Assembly (NCBI RefSeq): GCF_014698505.1
Contig: NZ_JACJTD010000006.1
Span: forward strand, 151,527-215,526
Reading direction: 5' to 3'
Source: Nostoc foliaceum FACHB-393
Lineage (GTDB): Bacteria; Cyanobacteriota; Cyanobacteriia; Cyanobacteriales; Nostocaceae
Length of the DNA stretch: 64,000 nt
Positions 1-9,369 of the stretch are shown here, in pieces. Both the position numbers and the translations under genes were made by a program. Each line of letters begins with the position of its first letter. The stretch's first letter is position 1. The notes beneath the pieces are model-generated. The model was not told the DNA's origin. It ran no database searches and was given only the letters and a program-made list of their open reading frames with translations.

Positions 1-66
1 TTAAAATGGCGATACGCTCCCTATGAGGGCAAATTGCCGCTAATCAAGAAACTTCTGGGTTAAAAA

Positions 67-135
67 AGTTAGGAGTTATGAGTTATAAGTTATGAATTTT
101 TAACTCCTAACTCCTAACTGCTAACTCCTAAGTTT
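67..135. repeat. Short heptamer-type intergenic repeat (AGTTAGGAGTTA / TAACTCCTAACT)
   Basis: AGGAGTTA-type words are followed by several copies of TAACTCCTAACT in opposite orientation, so the stretch can fold into a hairpin. Similar material occurs near 4022-4082 and 41091-41155, and inside menC near 54557-54600. This kind of degenerate repeat is common between Nostocales genes. It lies just downstream of the oxidoreductase gene stop and could act as a transcription end, but no clean T-tract is present. Confidence 0.6.
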
Positions 136-148
136 TAATGATTAATTA

Positions 149-754
149 TTAAAAGCCAAAAGCGCTGCTGTAACGCTCCTCAGCCCAGGGTTCACCACGG
201 CGATGGTAGCCATTGCGCTCCCAAAAACCAAGTTCTTCACCAGCTAAAAACTCTAAACCATTAATCCACTTAGCACTTTTCCAAGCGTATAGGTGGGGTA
301 CAACTAGCCGCATCGGGCCACCGTGTTCAGATGGAAGGTCTTCACCAAAGACTTTAAAGGCAAAGAAGTTTTCTTCGCGGATAAAATCTTCTACAGAAAT
401 ATTGGTAGTGTAGCCGCCGTAGCAGTGTTCCATAATGTGGGCTACTTTGGGGTCTAGCTCAATCAGACCCATGAAATCTGTAACTTTTATGCCAGTCCAT
501 TTGACATCTAGTTTAGACCAGCGCGTTACACAGTGGAAGTCTGCTGTGAATTCGTGTTGAGGCAGTGCCATAAAGTCTGACCAATTAAAGGTAACAGGTT
601 TTGCTAAACCCCAAACTCGAAATTCCCATTCCTCAATGCTGACTTGGGGAGTTGCACCGTAAGTTAATACGGGGAAACCTTTAGCTAAGTGTTGACCTGG
701 AGGGACGCGTTCCCCCTCTTCCTTGTCTGGTTTATGAAAAAATTTTCCTAGCAT
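149..754 (-). CDS. Sulfite oxidase-like molybdopterin-dependent oxidoreductase
   Basis: The 201-residue protein matches the small, single-domain sulfite-oxidase/YedY-like molybdopterin fold. The segment FHCVTRWS holds the cysteine expected to ligate molybdenum, and the later stretch with HGGPMRLVVPHLY is the typical cofactor-binding part. There is no signal peptide, haem domain or dimerisation domain, so this is the short cytoplasmic type whose substrate is unknown. The ATG at 754 is used, and the protein begins with a charged segment usual for the family. No partner gene is adjacent, as rpmF lies about 300 bases upstream. The family call is firm; a sulfite substrate is not implied. Confidence 0.85.
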   Translation of the reverse strand: MLGKFFHKPDKEEGERVPPGQHLAKGFPVLTYGATPQVSIEEWEFRVWGLAKPVTFNWSDFMALPQHEFTADFHCVTRWSKLDVKWTGIKVTDFMGLIELDPKVAHIMEHCYGGYTTNISVEDFIREENFFAFKVFGEDLPSEHGGPMRLVVPHLYAWKSAKWINGLEFLAGEELGFWERNGYHRRGEPWAEERYSSAFGF

Positions 755-1062
755 AGTTGGAGAAAAATAAGTTTTCTCAAGGTATTTGCAGACTTTTTTA
801 CTGAGTTGCTAACAGCACCAGATGTTTTACTCTTTAATATGATTACTTGATTATTACTCATCAATGATAGGTAATGGGTAACGGATGTTCCCAATTACTC
901 ACTACCAATTTTTTTCGATCTAATCAGCTTTTGTAGAGTATCTATGATTCATAATGCAATCAGGAAAGCTAAGAAAAAGCGTTTATCCAGTAGTGAGAAG
1001 TTTGATTGGTAAAGCACCAATCAAATCTATCGGTGCTGTTCATGCTTTTCCTGACTGGGAAA
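755..1062. other. Intergenic region with one perfect hairpin
   Basis: No gene is visible in these 308 bases. The only clear structure is a perfect 10-bp inverted repeat at 1001-1025 (TTTGATTGGT, loop AAAGC, ACCAATCAAA), located 38 bases downstream of the rpmF stop on the minus strand. It lacks a following T-run, so it may be an mRNA-stabilising or weak termination element. Confidence 0.5.
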
Positions 1063-1236
1063 TTATGATTCTTCTTCCTCTTCTTCAGCAGTTGGATATA
1101 CAAATGTAGAACGTCCAGTCAAAATCGACTTGCCCAAAGAGAGAGCTTTCTGAGCTTCGATGACGGCTTTGTGCCTCCAGGTAGCTCGACGTTTATCTCG
1201 TTTTGATTTGGAAGTTTTCTTCTTAGGAACAGCCAT
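1063..1236 (-). CDS. rpmF: 50S ribosomal protein L32
   Basis: This 57-residue basic protein starts [20 protein letters not shown], the hallmark N-terminus of bacterial L32, and ends in a run of glutamates as in other cyanobacteria. The reading frame continues upstream to an apparent start at 1359, but the ATG at 1236 gives the exact family N-terminus and is the right choice. L32 is a structural protein of the large ribosomal subunit. The zinc-binding cysteine pair of some L32 proteins is absent, which is normal for the cyanobacterial/plastid type. Confidence 0.97.
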   Translation of the reverse strand: MAVPKKKTSKSKRDKRRATWRHKAVIEAQKALSLGKSILTGRSTFVYPTAEEEEEES

Positions 1237-1451
1237 GTCAGCAGATATCGCGATTCTTGACAACCTTCTTATTCTAGGCCATCCACTGACACCAAGGACA
1301 ACAGTTGAGTCAGAATTGATAGGTTGAGACTGAAGTATGACACGGGGACACGGGGACAAAGGGAATTCTAAGAGTGACCTCTTTGCGTTCCCCGAAGTTA
1401 AGAGCCAAGGCTTCCTCGGCTCTGACTTCTGTCTGTGTATAGCTCAACGCG

Positions 1452-1943
1452 TCATTTTTGGGTTGACATACCGCTAGCTGCTGGAACTGTATTAGAGCTA
1501 TTTTCAAAGAAAAGTAGCGATCGCGCAGTTTTGAAGTAAGTTGCCCAATTTTGAGCATCAGGACGCGATCGCCATTGTGGACGACTGACTTCTAATGTCA
1601 GAACTGGTGCGATCGCTCCATAATTTTGTACGGACACAATGATTGAAACATCTGTCACTAAGATATCTTGGTCGAAGCTCCTTTGAGCAGCTGCCCTCGC
1701 GGCTGCTTCTGCCCTCCTGAGAATGGTTTCGTAGTTTTCTTCTGGCAGGCGGTCAATAGCTAGATCAACTCTAGCGGTGTAAGCCCGCACAACCTGAGGT
1801 GCGATCGCTTCCGTCAAAAACCACGCAGGAACAGTAGATATGAGCAAAACTACTAAAGGAACTATCCGGATTCTTCTGGCAATTTGGCTAATAACTGAAA
1901 AGGGAGTGATCGATGATGGTAGGTGAGCAGAAATTTTGCTCAT
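1452..1943 (-). CDS. Conserved cyanobacterial protein of unknown function, one membrane segment
   Basis: The 163-residue protein has a short polar N-terminus, one hydrophobic segment near residues 26-48 (IRIVPLVVLLISTVPAWFLT) and then a soluble domain, probably periplasmic. The soluble part has an alanine/arginine-rich helix (residues about 75-95) followed by beta-like segments. I do not recognise a characterised family. It looks like a real gene: it has a normal start, a purine-rich leader and codon use like its neighbours. It is transcribed towards rpmF but is separated from it by about 215 bases. Confidence 0.6.
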   Translation of the reverse strand: MSKISAHLPSSITPFSVISQIARRIRIVPLVVLLISTVPAWFLTEAIAPQVVRAYTARVDLAIDRLPEENYETILRRAEAAARAAAQRSFDQDILVTDVSIIVSVQNYGAIAPVLTLEVSRPQWRSRPDAQNWATYFKTARSLLFFENSSNTVPAASGMSTQK

Positions 1944-2142
1944 GACCTTCTATCTCCTTATTGATGATCTGTTATTGAAATTAGGTGAAAGTATTTTCCG
2001 GTCAACTAACGTAGTAAAAATTACATTCTAACTTAAGATTCGATCAGAATCACCTAGACTATAAGACATAGGTTAGCTTTGTTTTTTTGGCAAAGCCAAC
2101 CGCAATTTTAAGACCAGCAAACAATAACTGACAAAGAGCGGG

Positions 2143-4023
2143 ATGGCAAATTACTGGGCGATCGCGATTGGCATCAATCAATATCAGTTATTTCAACCTT
2201 TAAGTTGTGCCCAAGCAGATGCTGAGGCACTGGAGGATTTTTTGGTGACAGAGGCAGGTTTTCTCCCCAAACACTGTCTAGTCATGACAGATACCTCGCC
2301 ACCGATTGGGGATAGATCAACTTATCCGACTAAAGAGAATATTTTGCTGCTGCTTGAGGATTTGGCAGCGACAAGTTGGCAACCAGAAGATTATCTGTGG
2401 TTATTTTTTAGCGGTTATGGGGTCAACTACAAAGGCAAAGATTACTTAATGCCAGCGGAAGGCAACCCCGAACTAGTGCAAGAGACTGGCATAGAATTGC
2501 GATCGCTAATGCAAAGCCTACAACTTGCTGACCTAAATGTATTGCTACTACTCGATATCAACCGCGCTTTTGGCACCCAAGCGGATGCTCCCGTTGGCGA
2601 AGAAACAATAGAATTAGCCCAAGAACTACAACTAGCTACAATTCTTTCTTGCCAACCAGAGCAATTTTCCCATGAAAGTAGCGAATTAGGTCACGGATTC
2701 TTTACAGCAGCTTTGTTAGAAGCTTTGCGTTCTGGTAATGGCAGCAACTTGGCAGATTTAGAAAGCTACCTGAGTCTGCTCATGCCAAAATTATGCCACC
2801 ATCACTGGCGTCCTGTTCAAAACCCTGCCACTATCATCCCATCAAGATCGCAGATAATCTTGCCACAATTGGCAATGGAAAGTGACTTTCAATCAGAACC
2901 GGTGATTTATCCCGAAGAATCTTTTGCTATTGCCCGTGCCGCTCCTACCCTCGACGATTACCCTAGAACCTCAGCAGAACGGGGTAGATGGGGAGAAGCT
3001 ACTGTGAACTCCTCCCAACAGGTGAAGGCTTACAAGATCGAGAAGCCTAAAGGTCAACCAGTCCGGGAGTCAGCTACTAGCTTAGTTTCCCAGCCAATGG
3101 CGGAAACTTCTTTAGGAGTGAATCCGAGGGGAAGATTTATCCCCAATTCCTCGAAAGGTTACGTCTCTCGATTGCCATCAAATCAACCAAGCATCCCTTT
3201 TTGGAAACAGTTTATCTTATGGGGCGGAGGCAGCTTGCTGGTAGCAGGTTTAATTGCTGTAGTTTTTCTCCGTAATCAAGAAACTTTTAGAATTAAGCAA
3301 ATATCAAGCACATTACCCAATGCTACTGCTAGCGATCGCCAGGTTATCGAGAATTTACCAAGCGATCTTACTCCACCAGTTAGACTTAAAAACCAATCTA
3401 GTGCCCAAATCACTTCTAGTTCCGAGTCGAAAAAGCGGAATCAAGCAGTATTAGACTTGGCGAAAATGTCGCTCAGACAAACCCAGGCTAGCGATTTGAG
3501 CATGGCGATCGCTACAGCCCGGAAAATTAAACCCGGTGAACCACTCTACGATCAAGCTCAAGAGAATATTAAGATTTGGAGCCAGATGATTTTAGATTTA
3601 GCAGAGGGACGTGCTAAACAAAGACAGTATGCTAGCGCTATTGCTGCTGCTCGATTAATCACCAAAGATGAAGCTCCTTATGCAAAAGCACAAGCAGCAA
3701 TTAACCTGTGGCGGTTAGAGGGCAAACAGTATGTAAGTAACAAAACTCTTTTAGATGCAGCTAATGCCTTAATTAAGCCTGGACAGGCATCTACCTACAA
3801 TCGTGCGATCGAAGTTGCCAAGAAAGTACCAGCAGGTCAACCGGGCTTTGATACTGCCCAAAAATCGATCAATAAGTGGAGTGAGAAAATTTTAGACTTG
3901 GCCAAGCGTCGCGCCACCGAAGGAGAACGTAATGCCGCAATTGCGACCGCTGCTTTAGTGCCAGAGGAGACAGCCGCTTACGAAGATGCTCAGGATGCTA
4001 TCCAAAAATGGCAAAAAAAATAG
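2143..4023 (+). CDS. Caspase-fold (peptidase C14-like) membrane protein with both catalytic residues replaced
   Basis: This 626-residue protein has an N-terminal caspase-like domain (about residues 4-240), a linker, one transmembrane segment (about 355-376) and a C-terminal helical repeat region (about 430-625). The N-terminus (WAIAIGINQYQLFQPLSCAQ) and YLWLFFSGYG are typical of prokaryotic caspase homologues. The catalytic histidine of the SGHG motif is tyrosine (Y92), and the cysteine of the D-x-C motif is asparagine (D138-I-N140). The domain is therefore probably proteolytically inactive and may act in binding or scaffolding. The C-terminal part repeats an A-I-A-x-A-R-x-I / AQ-x-x-I-x-x-W pattern every 45 residues or so. 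It stands alone with no obvious operon partner. Confidence 0.8.
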   Translation: MANYWAIAIGINQYQLFQPLSCAQADAEALEDFLVTEAGFLPKHCLVMTDTSPPIGDRSTYPTKENILLLLEDLAATSWQPEDYLWLFFSGYGVNYKGKDYLMPAEGNPELVQETGIELRSLMQSLQLADLNVLLLLDINRAFGTQADAPVGEETIELAQELQLATILSCQPEQFSHESSELGHGFFTAALLEALRSGNGSNLADLESYLSLLMPKLCHHHWRPVQNPATIIPSRSQIILPQLAMESDFQSEPVIYPEESFAIARAAPTLDDYPRTSAERGRWGEATVNSSQQVKAYKIEKPKGQPVRESATSLVSQPMAETSLGVNPRGRFIPNSSKGYVSRLPSNQPSIPFWKQFILWGGGSLLVAGLIAVVFLRNQETFRIKQISSTLPNATASDRQVIENLPSDLTPPVRLKNQSSAQITSSSESKKRNQAVLDLAKMSLRQTQASDLSMAIATARKIKPGEPLYDQAQENIKIWSQMILDLAEGRAKQRQYASAIAAARLITKDEAPYAKAQAAINLWRLEGKQYVSNKTLLDAANALIKPGQASTYNRAIEVAKKVPAGQPGFDTAQKSINKWSEKILDLAKRRATEGERNAAIATAALVPEETAAYEDAQDAIQKWQKK

Positions 4024-4082
4024 TTAGCAGTTAGGAGTTAAGAGTTTTAATTCCTTACTCATCACTCCTAACTCGTAACTTT
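4022..4082. repeat. Heptamer-type short repeat after the pseudo-caspase gene
   Basis: TTAGCAGTTAGGAGTTAAGAG is followed by the opposite-sense CACTCCTAACTCGTAACTTTT. It is the same repeat class as at 67-135 and lies directly between two convergent genes, where it could form a hairpin in either transcript. Confidence 0.55.
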
Positions 4083-4093
4083 TGTCTCAGTAC

Positions 4094-4471
4094 TTAGCAG
4101 TACTGCGAGACATCTTCGCCACATTCGTCGGCTAGATAGCACAGTGCTCGAAAACGTAAACCAACCACTTCCTCATATAAGGGGTTGAGCTTGCACATGG
4201 GCGGAATGTGAAACAAGGTTTTCCCAAATAATTTGAGATCGCGCTCAAAGGGACACTGAGATGGAATCAGTTTGCACAAGCGATGAGCTAGTTGGCGATC
4301 GCGGACTTGAATGCTTTCTACCCGTTGCCGTAGGGGTTGGAGAATATCCCAGTAAGGCTTGGAAGCAGAACGGTTTAGCTGGGTTACTTTATGGTCACTA
4401 GTCTCTGCTTGATTGATTGATACCCAGCTTGCCAGAAAAATCTTTTTTGTGGTATTGTCGAATACCTTCAT
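4094..4471 (-). CDS. Mo-dependent nitrogenase C-terminal-like protein
   Basis: The 125-residue protein has a poorly conserved N-terminus (about 1-40) and a conserved block from IQVRDRQLAHRLCKLIPSQC to the end. That block includes CPFERDLKLFGKTLFHIPPMC, LNPLYEEVVGLRFRALCYLA and a terminal DECGEDVSQYC. It matches the small cyanobacterial family named Mo-dependent nitrogenase C-terminal, found mainly in nitrogen-fixing filamentous species. The biochemical role is unknown; several conserved cysteines suggest metal or redox binding. It is not next to nif genes here. Confidence 0.8.
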   Translation of the reverse strand: MKVFDNTTKKIFLASWVSINQAETSDHKVTQLNRSASKPYWDILQPLRQRVESIQVRDRQLAHRLCKLIPSQCPFERDLKLFGKTLFHIPPMCKLNPLYEEVVGLRFRALCYLADECGEDVSQYC

Positions 4472-4998
4472 GGTTAATCCTCTGTGTTATTGAGGCTATT
4501 CACCTTTTTGATGAATATATACAACGTGGCAACGAACTTTCCCGGAAAAATCGCGTTCTGACTGCGATATAATGTAATACCTGATTAGCCACTTAAGTCA
4601 GAACCTAATTTATTACTACGTCAAGTTAATCGCAATTTTTTGGGGATCGGTAGTGTAATATTACGATCTTGTTCATAACTTGACACAGTTTAAATTTTAA
4701 TAAAGACATCCATCATTGGATAGGTTTTAGTGTAACATTTACAATCCTTAATATAAGGTCTTTCTAAAAGTATTTTTGCTAAGTATAAATATCAGTAATA
4801 GCCTAGTAGGCGTCTTTCCTCTCCGCATTCCCACTTCCCCACGTCAGAGCGTCCTGTTAATTGCTGGCTCAATGTCGTACAAATAGAGATAAGTCTATAG
4901 ACGCGGCAGCGGCTTAAAGCCAGGTGGGTTGGCTTCCTCAGTAGATACAGAGGGGCTAATCATGAAACATCGGTCGTCGCAAAGTCTCGGTAAAGAAA
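4472..4998. other. 527-base intergenic region between divergent genes, with a nested palindrome
   Basis: No gene is seen. At 4645-4668 the palindrome GTAATATTAC (4655-4664) sits between GATCG and CGATC arms, which looks like a protein-binding site for the divergent genes. A further GTGTAACATTTACA-like sequence lies about 70 bases on. A possible 21-codon frame starting at ATG 4962 overlaps the permease start in another frame and is probably not real. Otherwise I see only AT-rich sequence and short repeat fragments. Confidence 0.4.
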
Positions 4999-6195
4999 GT
5001 GATTTTTCTCCAATTTGCAATCTATAGCGTCTTAGGGCTAACTTATCTGGGGCTAGCATTGGGCTACATCCCTGGTTTACGCATGAACCGCGCCACTATT
5101 GCTTTGGTCGGTTCTGCCTTTTTAATTGCTTTAGGTGTTCTGAATTTACAAGAGGCATGGCAGGCTATTGATGCCAATACCATCGTATTTCTCTTGAGCA
5201 TGATGGTAGTTAACGCTAACCTATCCTATGCAGGGTTTTTTAAAAGATCAATCTCGGTGATATTGAGTATCACTCGCAGTCCTCTAGGGTTGTTAATTGC
5301 TTTAACTTTTGGCAGTGGTATTCTCTCCGCCTTTTTTCTCAACGACACTCTGGCGTTGATTTTTACACCCTTAACCTTGAGCCTGACTCTAGCTTTGGGT
5401 TTAAATCCGATTCCTTATTTACTAGCGATCGCAGGTGCAACTAATATCGGATCGGTAGCAACTTTGAGCGGTAATCCTCAAAATATCCTGATTGGCTCCT
5501 TTTCAGGCATCTCCTATCTAGAATTTCTGCGTGTATTGGCCCCAGTTGCCCTAGCAGGCTTGGTAATTCAGGTGATATTACTGTGGCTACTTTACCCAAA
5601 TGTGCGCTCACTTAAACCTTGCCAACTATTACCTGTTGGCAACCAACGAATTTTTAAACCCTTATTTAATAAAACATTAGTCATCACAACTGGGCTGCTA
5701 ATTGCATTTACTATCGGCTTACCCTTAGCGCAGTCTGCTTTAGTTGCTGCTAGTTTATTGCTAATCACTCGGCGGGTTAAACCCCAGCGCATTTTGCAAA
5801 AGGTGGATTGGAACCTGCTGGTAATGTTTTCTGGATTATTTATCCTGACGCGAGTCACGCAAAAGCTGAATTTGCTTCAGCCATTTACCCATGCAATCAA
5901 CTCTACTGCGAGTTTTTTGGGTGTAACTGTTGTCTTATCTAACTTAATTTCTAATGTGCCTGCTGTACTTCTGCTGCATCCCCTGGTTCCTCCAGGTGAC
6001 ACTAAGTATTGGCTTTTGTTGGCAGCCGGATCAACTTTGGCTGGTAATTTGACTTTGTTTGGTTCAGTTGCCAACTTGATAGTTGTGGAAGCTGCTACTG
6101 ATTTAGGTTACAAGCTAACTTTTTGGGAACATCTAAGGTTTGGAGCGCCTTTAACAGTGTGTACTTTATTTCTAGTATACTTCTGGGTTCATTGA
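4999..6195 (+). CDS. Anion permease of the SLC13/ArsB (ion transporter superfamily) type
   Basis: The 398-residue protein is almost entirely hydrophobic, with about 10-12 predicted membrane segments. It contains the two half-repeats of the ion transporter superfamily, with ATLSGNPQNILIG in the first half and AGNLTLFGSVANLIV in the second. These asparagine/glycine-rich re-entrant loops bind Na+/anion substrate in SLC13-like carriers and in ArsB/NhaD relatives. The substrate cannot be read from sequence; arsenite, sulfate or dicarboxylates are all possible. The longest frame starts with GTG at 4999, and no ATG gives a complete first helix, so GTG is preferred. It is convergent with rnj. Confidence 0.8.
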   Translation: MIFLQFAIYSVLGLTYLGLALGYIPGLRMNRATIALVGSAFLIALGVLNLQEAWQAIDANTIVFLLSMMVVNANLSYAGFFKRSISVILSITRSPLGLLIALTFGSGILSAFFLNDTLALIFTPLTLSLTLALGLNPIPYLLAIAGATNIGSVATLSGNPQNILIGSFSGISYLEFLRVLAPVALAGLVIQVILLWLLYPNVRSLKPCQLLPVGNQRIFKPLFNKTLVITTGLLIAFTIGLPLAQSALVAASLLLITRRVKPQRILQKVDWNLLVMFSGLFILTRVTQKLNLLQPFTHAINSTASFLGVTVVLSNLISNVPAVLLLHPLVPPGDTKYWLLLAAGSTLAGNLTLFGSVANLIVVEAATDLGYKLTFWEHLRFGAPLTVCTLFLVYFWVH

Positions 6196-6223
6196 GGGCG
6201 CTAAAGCAAATGATTTTTCTCTC

Positions 6224-6287
6224 AATCTCATGCCAAAACGCAAAGACATTAGAAAAACTCTACGTCTTTGCGCCTCTGCATGAGATT
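6224..6287. terminator. Long two-part hairpin between convergent permease and rnj genes
   Basis: An outer stem AATCTCATGC (6224-6233) pairs with GCATGAGATT (6278-6287), and an inner stem CGCAAAGAC (6239-6247) pairs with GTCTTTGCG (6264-6272). It sits between two convergent stop codons, so it can end or protect both transcripts. The inner sequence resembles the dispersed 'cgcaaagacgcagag' repeats of Nostoc, so it may be a captured repeat. Confidence 0.7.
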
Positions 6288-6300
6288 TTATCTTAAATCT

Positions 6301-8073
6301 CTATGATGCTACCTGAGCAGCAGTCCGAGTCCGCCGTCTTCTGCCATCGGCAACTTTCACGGGTGGCTCATCAGGAATTTGCATCAACAAAGTTACAGAT
6401 GGCTGACATTGCAATTCCCGCCGGATGGAACGTTGCAATTCTCGTTCTAAAGTACCTTGCAATCCACCCCAGTCTATATCTGCTGCTTCCCCTTCCGCAG
6501 GAGCAAATTCTGTCCAGCGCACAGTAAGGATTTCTTCAATCCGTTGTTTTACCCAGGTTTGTACCAGCGATCGCTCTACACTGGTAACTACACCCCGTAG
6601 GTGAATTTCTGGTTTTGCCAACAGTTTACCATTCCAATCAATGGCAGCTGCGATCGTAATAATGCCTTCTGAAGCCATGCGTTGCCGTTCTTGTAAAACT
6701 TTGGCACTTACCATGCCCGAACTCGTAGTATCCACCAATTCGATACCAGATGGCACTTTACCAGCAACGCGAATAGCATCTTCAGTCAGTTCGACAATAT
6801 CACCATTCTGAATGATGATCATGTTTTCTGCGGGAATGCCCATACTCTGAGCCGTTTCTGCGTGCTTCACTAGCATCCGATGTTCGCCGTGAAATGGCAC
6901 AAAGAATTTGGGTCGAGTTAAGGCAATCATCAGCTTTTGCTCTTCCTGACAGCCGTGACCGGAGACGTGAATCCCTTTATCCCGACCATAGACCACTTTT
7001 GCACCTTGAATCATCAATTTATCAATGGTGTTGACTACTGCGATCGTATTTCCGGGAATTGGGTTAGCAGAGAATACTACTGTATCTCCTTGACGGATTT
7101 TGATGTGAGGATGTTCTTTGTTGGCAATGCGGGTCATTGCTGCCATCGTTTCACCCTGAGAACCTGTAGTTAAAATCAGTACTCTTTCATCAGGTAGATT
7201 GCGGACTGCGTGCAATGGTTGCAGCAGATTATCTTCACACTTGATGTAACCTAGATTGCGGGCATGAGCAATCAAGTTCAGCATCGAACGCCCCACAATC
7301 GTCACTACACGGTTTTGCTTCTTGGCGATATCCAAAATCATGTTGATGCGATGGACGCTAGAAGCAAAGGTAGTGACAAATAATCGCCCAGTGGCTTGAC
7401 TAAATACTCTTTCAAGATTCGGATAAACGGATCGTTCTGAAGGTGTAAATCCTGGTACCTCAGCATTAGTGGAATCACTTAGCAGACAAAGAACGCCTTT
7501 TTCACCATGTTCTGCTAACCGTTGCAAGTCAAACTTTTCACCATCCACTGGGGTGTGGTCAATTTTAAAATCCCCTGTGTGAATGACTACACCAAGGGGA
7601 GTATGAATGGCAACAGTGAAACTATCAGCAATGGAGTGGGTGTTGCGGATATATTCAACTAAAAAGTTTTTGCCAATCCGCACCACATCACGTGGTAGAA
7701 CTGTTCTGATTTCTGTGCGATCGCGGACTCCTGCTTCTTCTAATTTACCCTCTAGCATTGCCATTGCTAGTCTGGGCCCATAAATCACTGGGATATCAAA
7801 TTGCTTGAGATGAAAAGCAATTCCGCCGATATGGTCTTCATGACCGTGAGTAACGATCATCCCTTTAATTTTATGGCGATTTTCCCGCAGATAGGTCGTA
7901 TCTGGCAGAACAATATTTACTCCATGCATCGCCTCTGTGGGAAAAGCCAATCCTGCATCTAGCAGGATAATTTCATCGTCATACTCAAAAAGACAAGTAT
8001 TTTTCCCAATTTCGTGCAAACCGCCCAAAGGAATAATTTTCAAGGCGGAATTATTAGCTTCGTTTTTAGCCAT
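6301..8073 (-). CDS. rnj: Ribonuclease J
   Basis: The 590-residue protein is a metallo-beta-lactamase/beta-CASP ribonuclease. The zinc-binding signature VTHGHEDHIGG lies near residue 75, and the beta-CASP region includes SDSTNAEVPGFTPSE and VSGHGCQEE. RNase J has 5'-to-3' exonuclease and endonuclease activity in mRNA turnover and rRNA maturation. Cyanobacteria carry it together with RNase E. The C-terminal end is basic (VADGRRRRTRTAAQ), as expected for RNA contact. It is the last gene of a minus-strand run asd-dapA-rnj, about 280 bases after dapA, and could have its own promoter. Confidence 0.95.
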   Translation of the reverse strand: MAKNEANNSALKIIPLGGLHEIGKNTCLFEYDDEIILLDAGLAFPTEAMHGVNIVLPDTTYLRENRHKIKGMIVTHGHEDHIGGIAFHLKQFDIPVIYGPRLAMAMLEGKLEEAGVRDRTEIRTVLPRDVVRIGKNFLVEYIRNTHSIADSFTVAIHTPLGVVIHTGDFKIDHTPVDGEKFDLQRLAEHGEKGVLCLLSDSTNAEVPGFTPSERSVYPNLERVFSQATGRLFVTTFASSVHRINMILDIAKKQNRVVTIVGRSMLNLIAHARNLGYIKCEDNLLQPLHAVRNLPDERVLILTTGSQGETMAAMTRIANKEHPHIKIRQGDTVVFSANPIPGNTIAVVNTIDKLMIQGAKVVYGRDKGIHVSGHGCQEEQKLMIALTRPKFFVPFHGEHRMLVKHAETAQSMGIPAENMIIIQNGDIVELTEDAIRVAGKVPSGIELVDTTSSGMVSAKVLQERQRMASEGIITIAAAIDWNGKLLAKPEIHLRGVVTSVERSLVQTWVKQRIEEILTVRWTEFAPAEGEAADIDWGGLQGTLERELQRSIRRELQCQPSVTLLMQIPDEPPVKVADGRRRRTRTAAQVAS

Positions 8074-8351
8074 TTTCTCCTTAGATCGTTACTTGTGGTT
8101 AATTAAGTTGATAGTTGACGAACTTGTATTTAAGACAACATCATTTGTCTCTTAATTCAGTCCCAAAGCAATCAATTTTTAATTGAAGATTTCAATTTTT
8201 ATTCAATAAAATCGACTGTACACTGAAGAATTTATAGTATGTCTATCAGTCCTAGCACAGATTTTTAAATTGCAACTTATGAACAATTATTACCATTGTT
8301 TATATGTATCTTTAGAAAGCAGTAGCTTACCAAAGCTTAACCAGATGGTGG

Positions 8352-9236
8352 CTAGATTAAACTAAGTTCTTTCAGAACCGCTTCTAACTTTTGACTTACT
8401 TCTAAATCAGCTTCACATAGCGGTGGACGAGTTGAACCAACCTCCCAACCTTGAAGCTTCAGTGCTTTTTTCACTGGAATGGGATTTGAAGTGAGAAATA
8501 AAGCTTTAAACAACGGGAAGAGTTGTAGATGAATCTCACTGGCTACTTCAATTTTTCCCGCACTAAAAGCTTGGATCATTTGCTGTAGTTGGTTTCCTAC
8601 CAAATGAGAAGCCACACTTACAACACCCTTTGCCCCGATCGCTAACAAGGGCAAAGTCATGTAATCATCACCAGAGTAGATGTCGAATTCTTTTGGTGTC
8701 AAGCGACGAATTTCGCTTGCCTGATCTATACTACCAGTGGATTCTTTAATCCCGACAATATTGCTAACCTCAGCTAACCGGGCAACTGTTTCTGGCTGAA
8801 GGTTTTGTCCGGTACGACCAGGGACATTGTATAACAACAAAGGTAAGTCGGGACAGGCTTGTGCTATGGCCTGAAAGTGCGCTTCCAATCCCGCTTGTGG
8901 CGGTTTGTTGTAATAAGGAACAACTTGTAAGGAACCATGTACTCCTATTTTAGACGCTTTTTGGGTAGCTGCGATCGCTTCTTTGGTCGAATTTGAACCA
9001 CAACCTGCAATCACCTTGGCTTTGCCTGCCACGGACTGCAATACCTCGACAAACAATTGGTATTCTTCATCCCAACTCAAAGTAGGGGATTCTCCTGTTG
9101 TGCCGCATACCACCAGTGTATCTGTACCGTTGTTAGCTAGATGCGCTGCCAGTTCTGCTGCTACATCATAATTGACACTACCATCTGCTTTAAACGGCGT
9201 AATCATAGCGGTTAAAACATTGCCAAAATCTCCCAC
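8352..9236 (-). CDS. dapA: 4-hydroxy-tetrahydrodipicolinate synthase
   Basis: The 294-residue enzyme condenses pyruvate with aspartate semialdehyde, the committed step to diaminopimelate and lysine. It has the family features in order: [12 protein letters not shown] at the N-terminus, [15 protein letters not shown], the tyrosine in [11 protein letters not shown], and the Schiff-base lysine in VGIKESTGS. Length is normal. It lies 133 bases downstream of asd, whose product is its substrate, so the two are almost certainly co-regulated. Confidence 0.96.
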   Translation of the reverse strand: MGDFGNVLTAMITPFKADGSVNYDVAAELAAHLANNGTDTLVVCGTTGESPTLSWDEEYQLFVEVLQSVAGKAKVIAGCGSNSTKEAIAATQKASKIGVHGSLQVVPYYNKPPQAGLEAHFQAIAQACPDLPLLLYNVPGRTGQNLQPETVARLAEVSNIVGIKESTGSIDQASEIRRLTPKEFDIYSGDDYMTLPLLAIGAKGVVSVASHLVGNQLQQMIQAFSAGKIEVASEIHLQLFPLFKALFLTSNPIPVKKALKLQGWEVGSTRPPLCEADLEVSQKLEAVLKELSLI

Positions 9237-9369
9237 CCTGTTTTCACTCCTGATTACCCATGTTTTTGTATCTTGGTGGTTTTCTATTGTAATAACCTAT
9301 CTGCAAATTGCTTTCAACAGTGATTTGCACATTTGGTCTTTTTCATTAGTTGTTTAATTTTACTAATAA

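Noticed and set aside
1237..1359. Extended N-terminus for L32
   Set aside because: The standard L32 start MAVPKKK is at 1236; the upstream codons lack family similarity.
4962..5027. Short frame starting at ATG 4962 as N-terminus of the permease
   Set aside because: It is in a different reading frame from the permease and stops within 22 codons.
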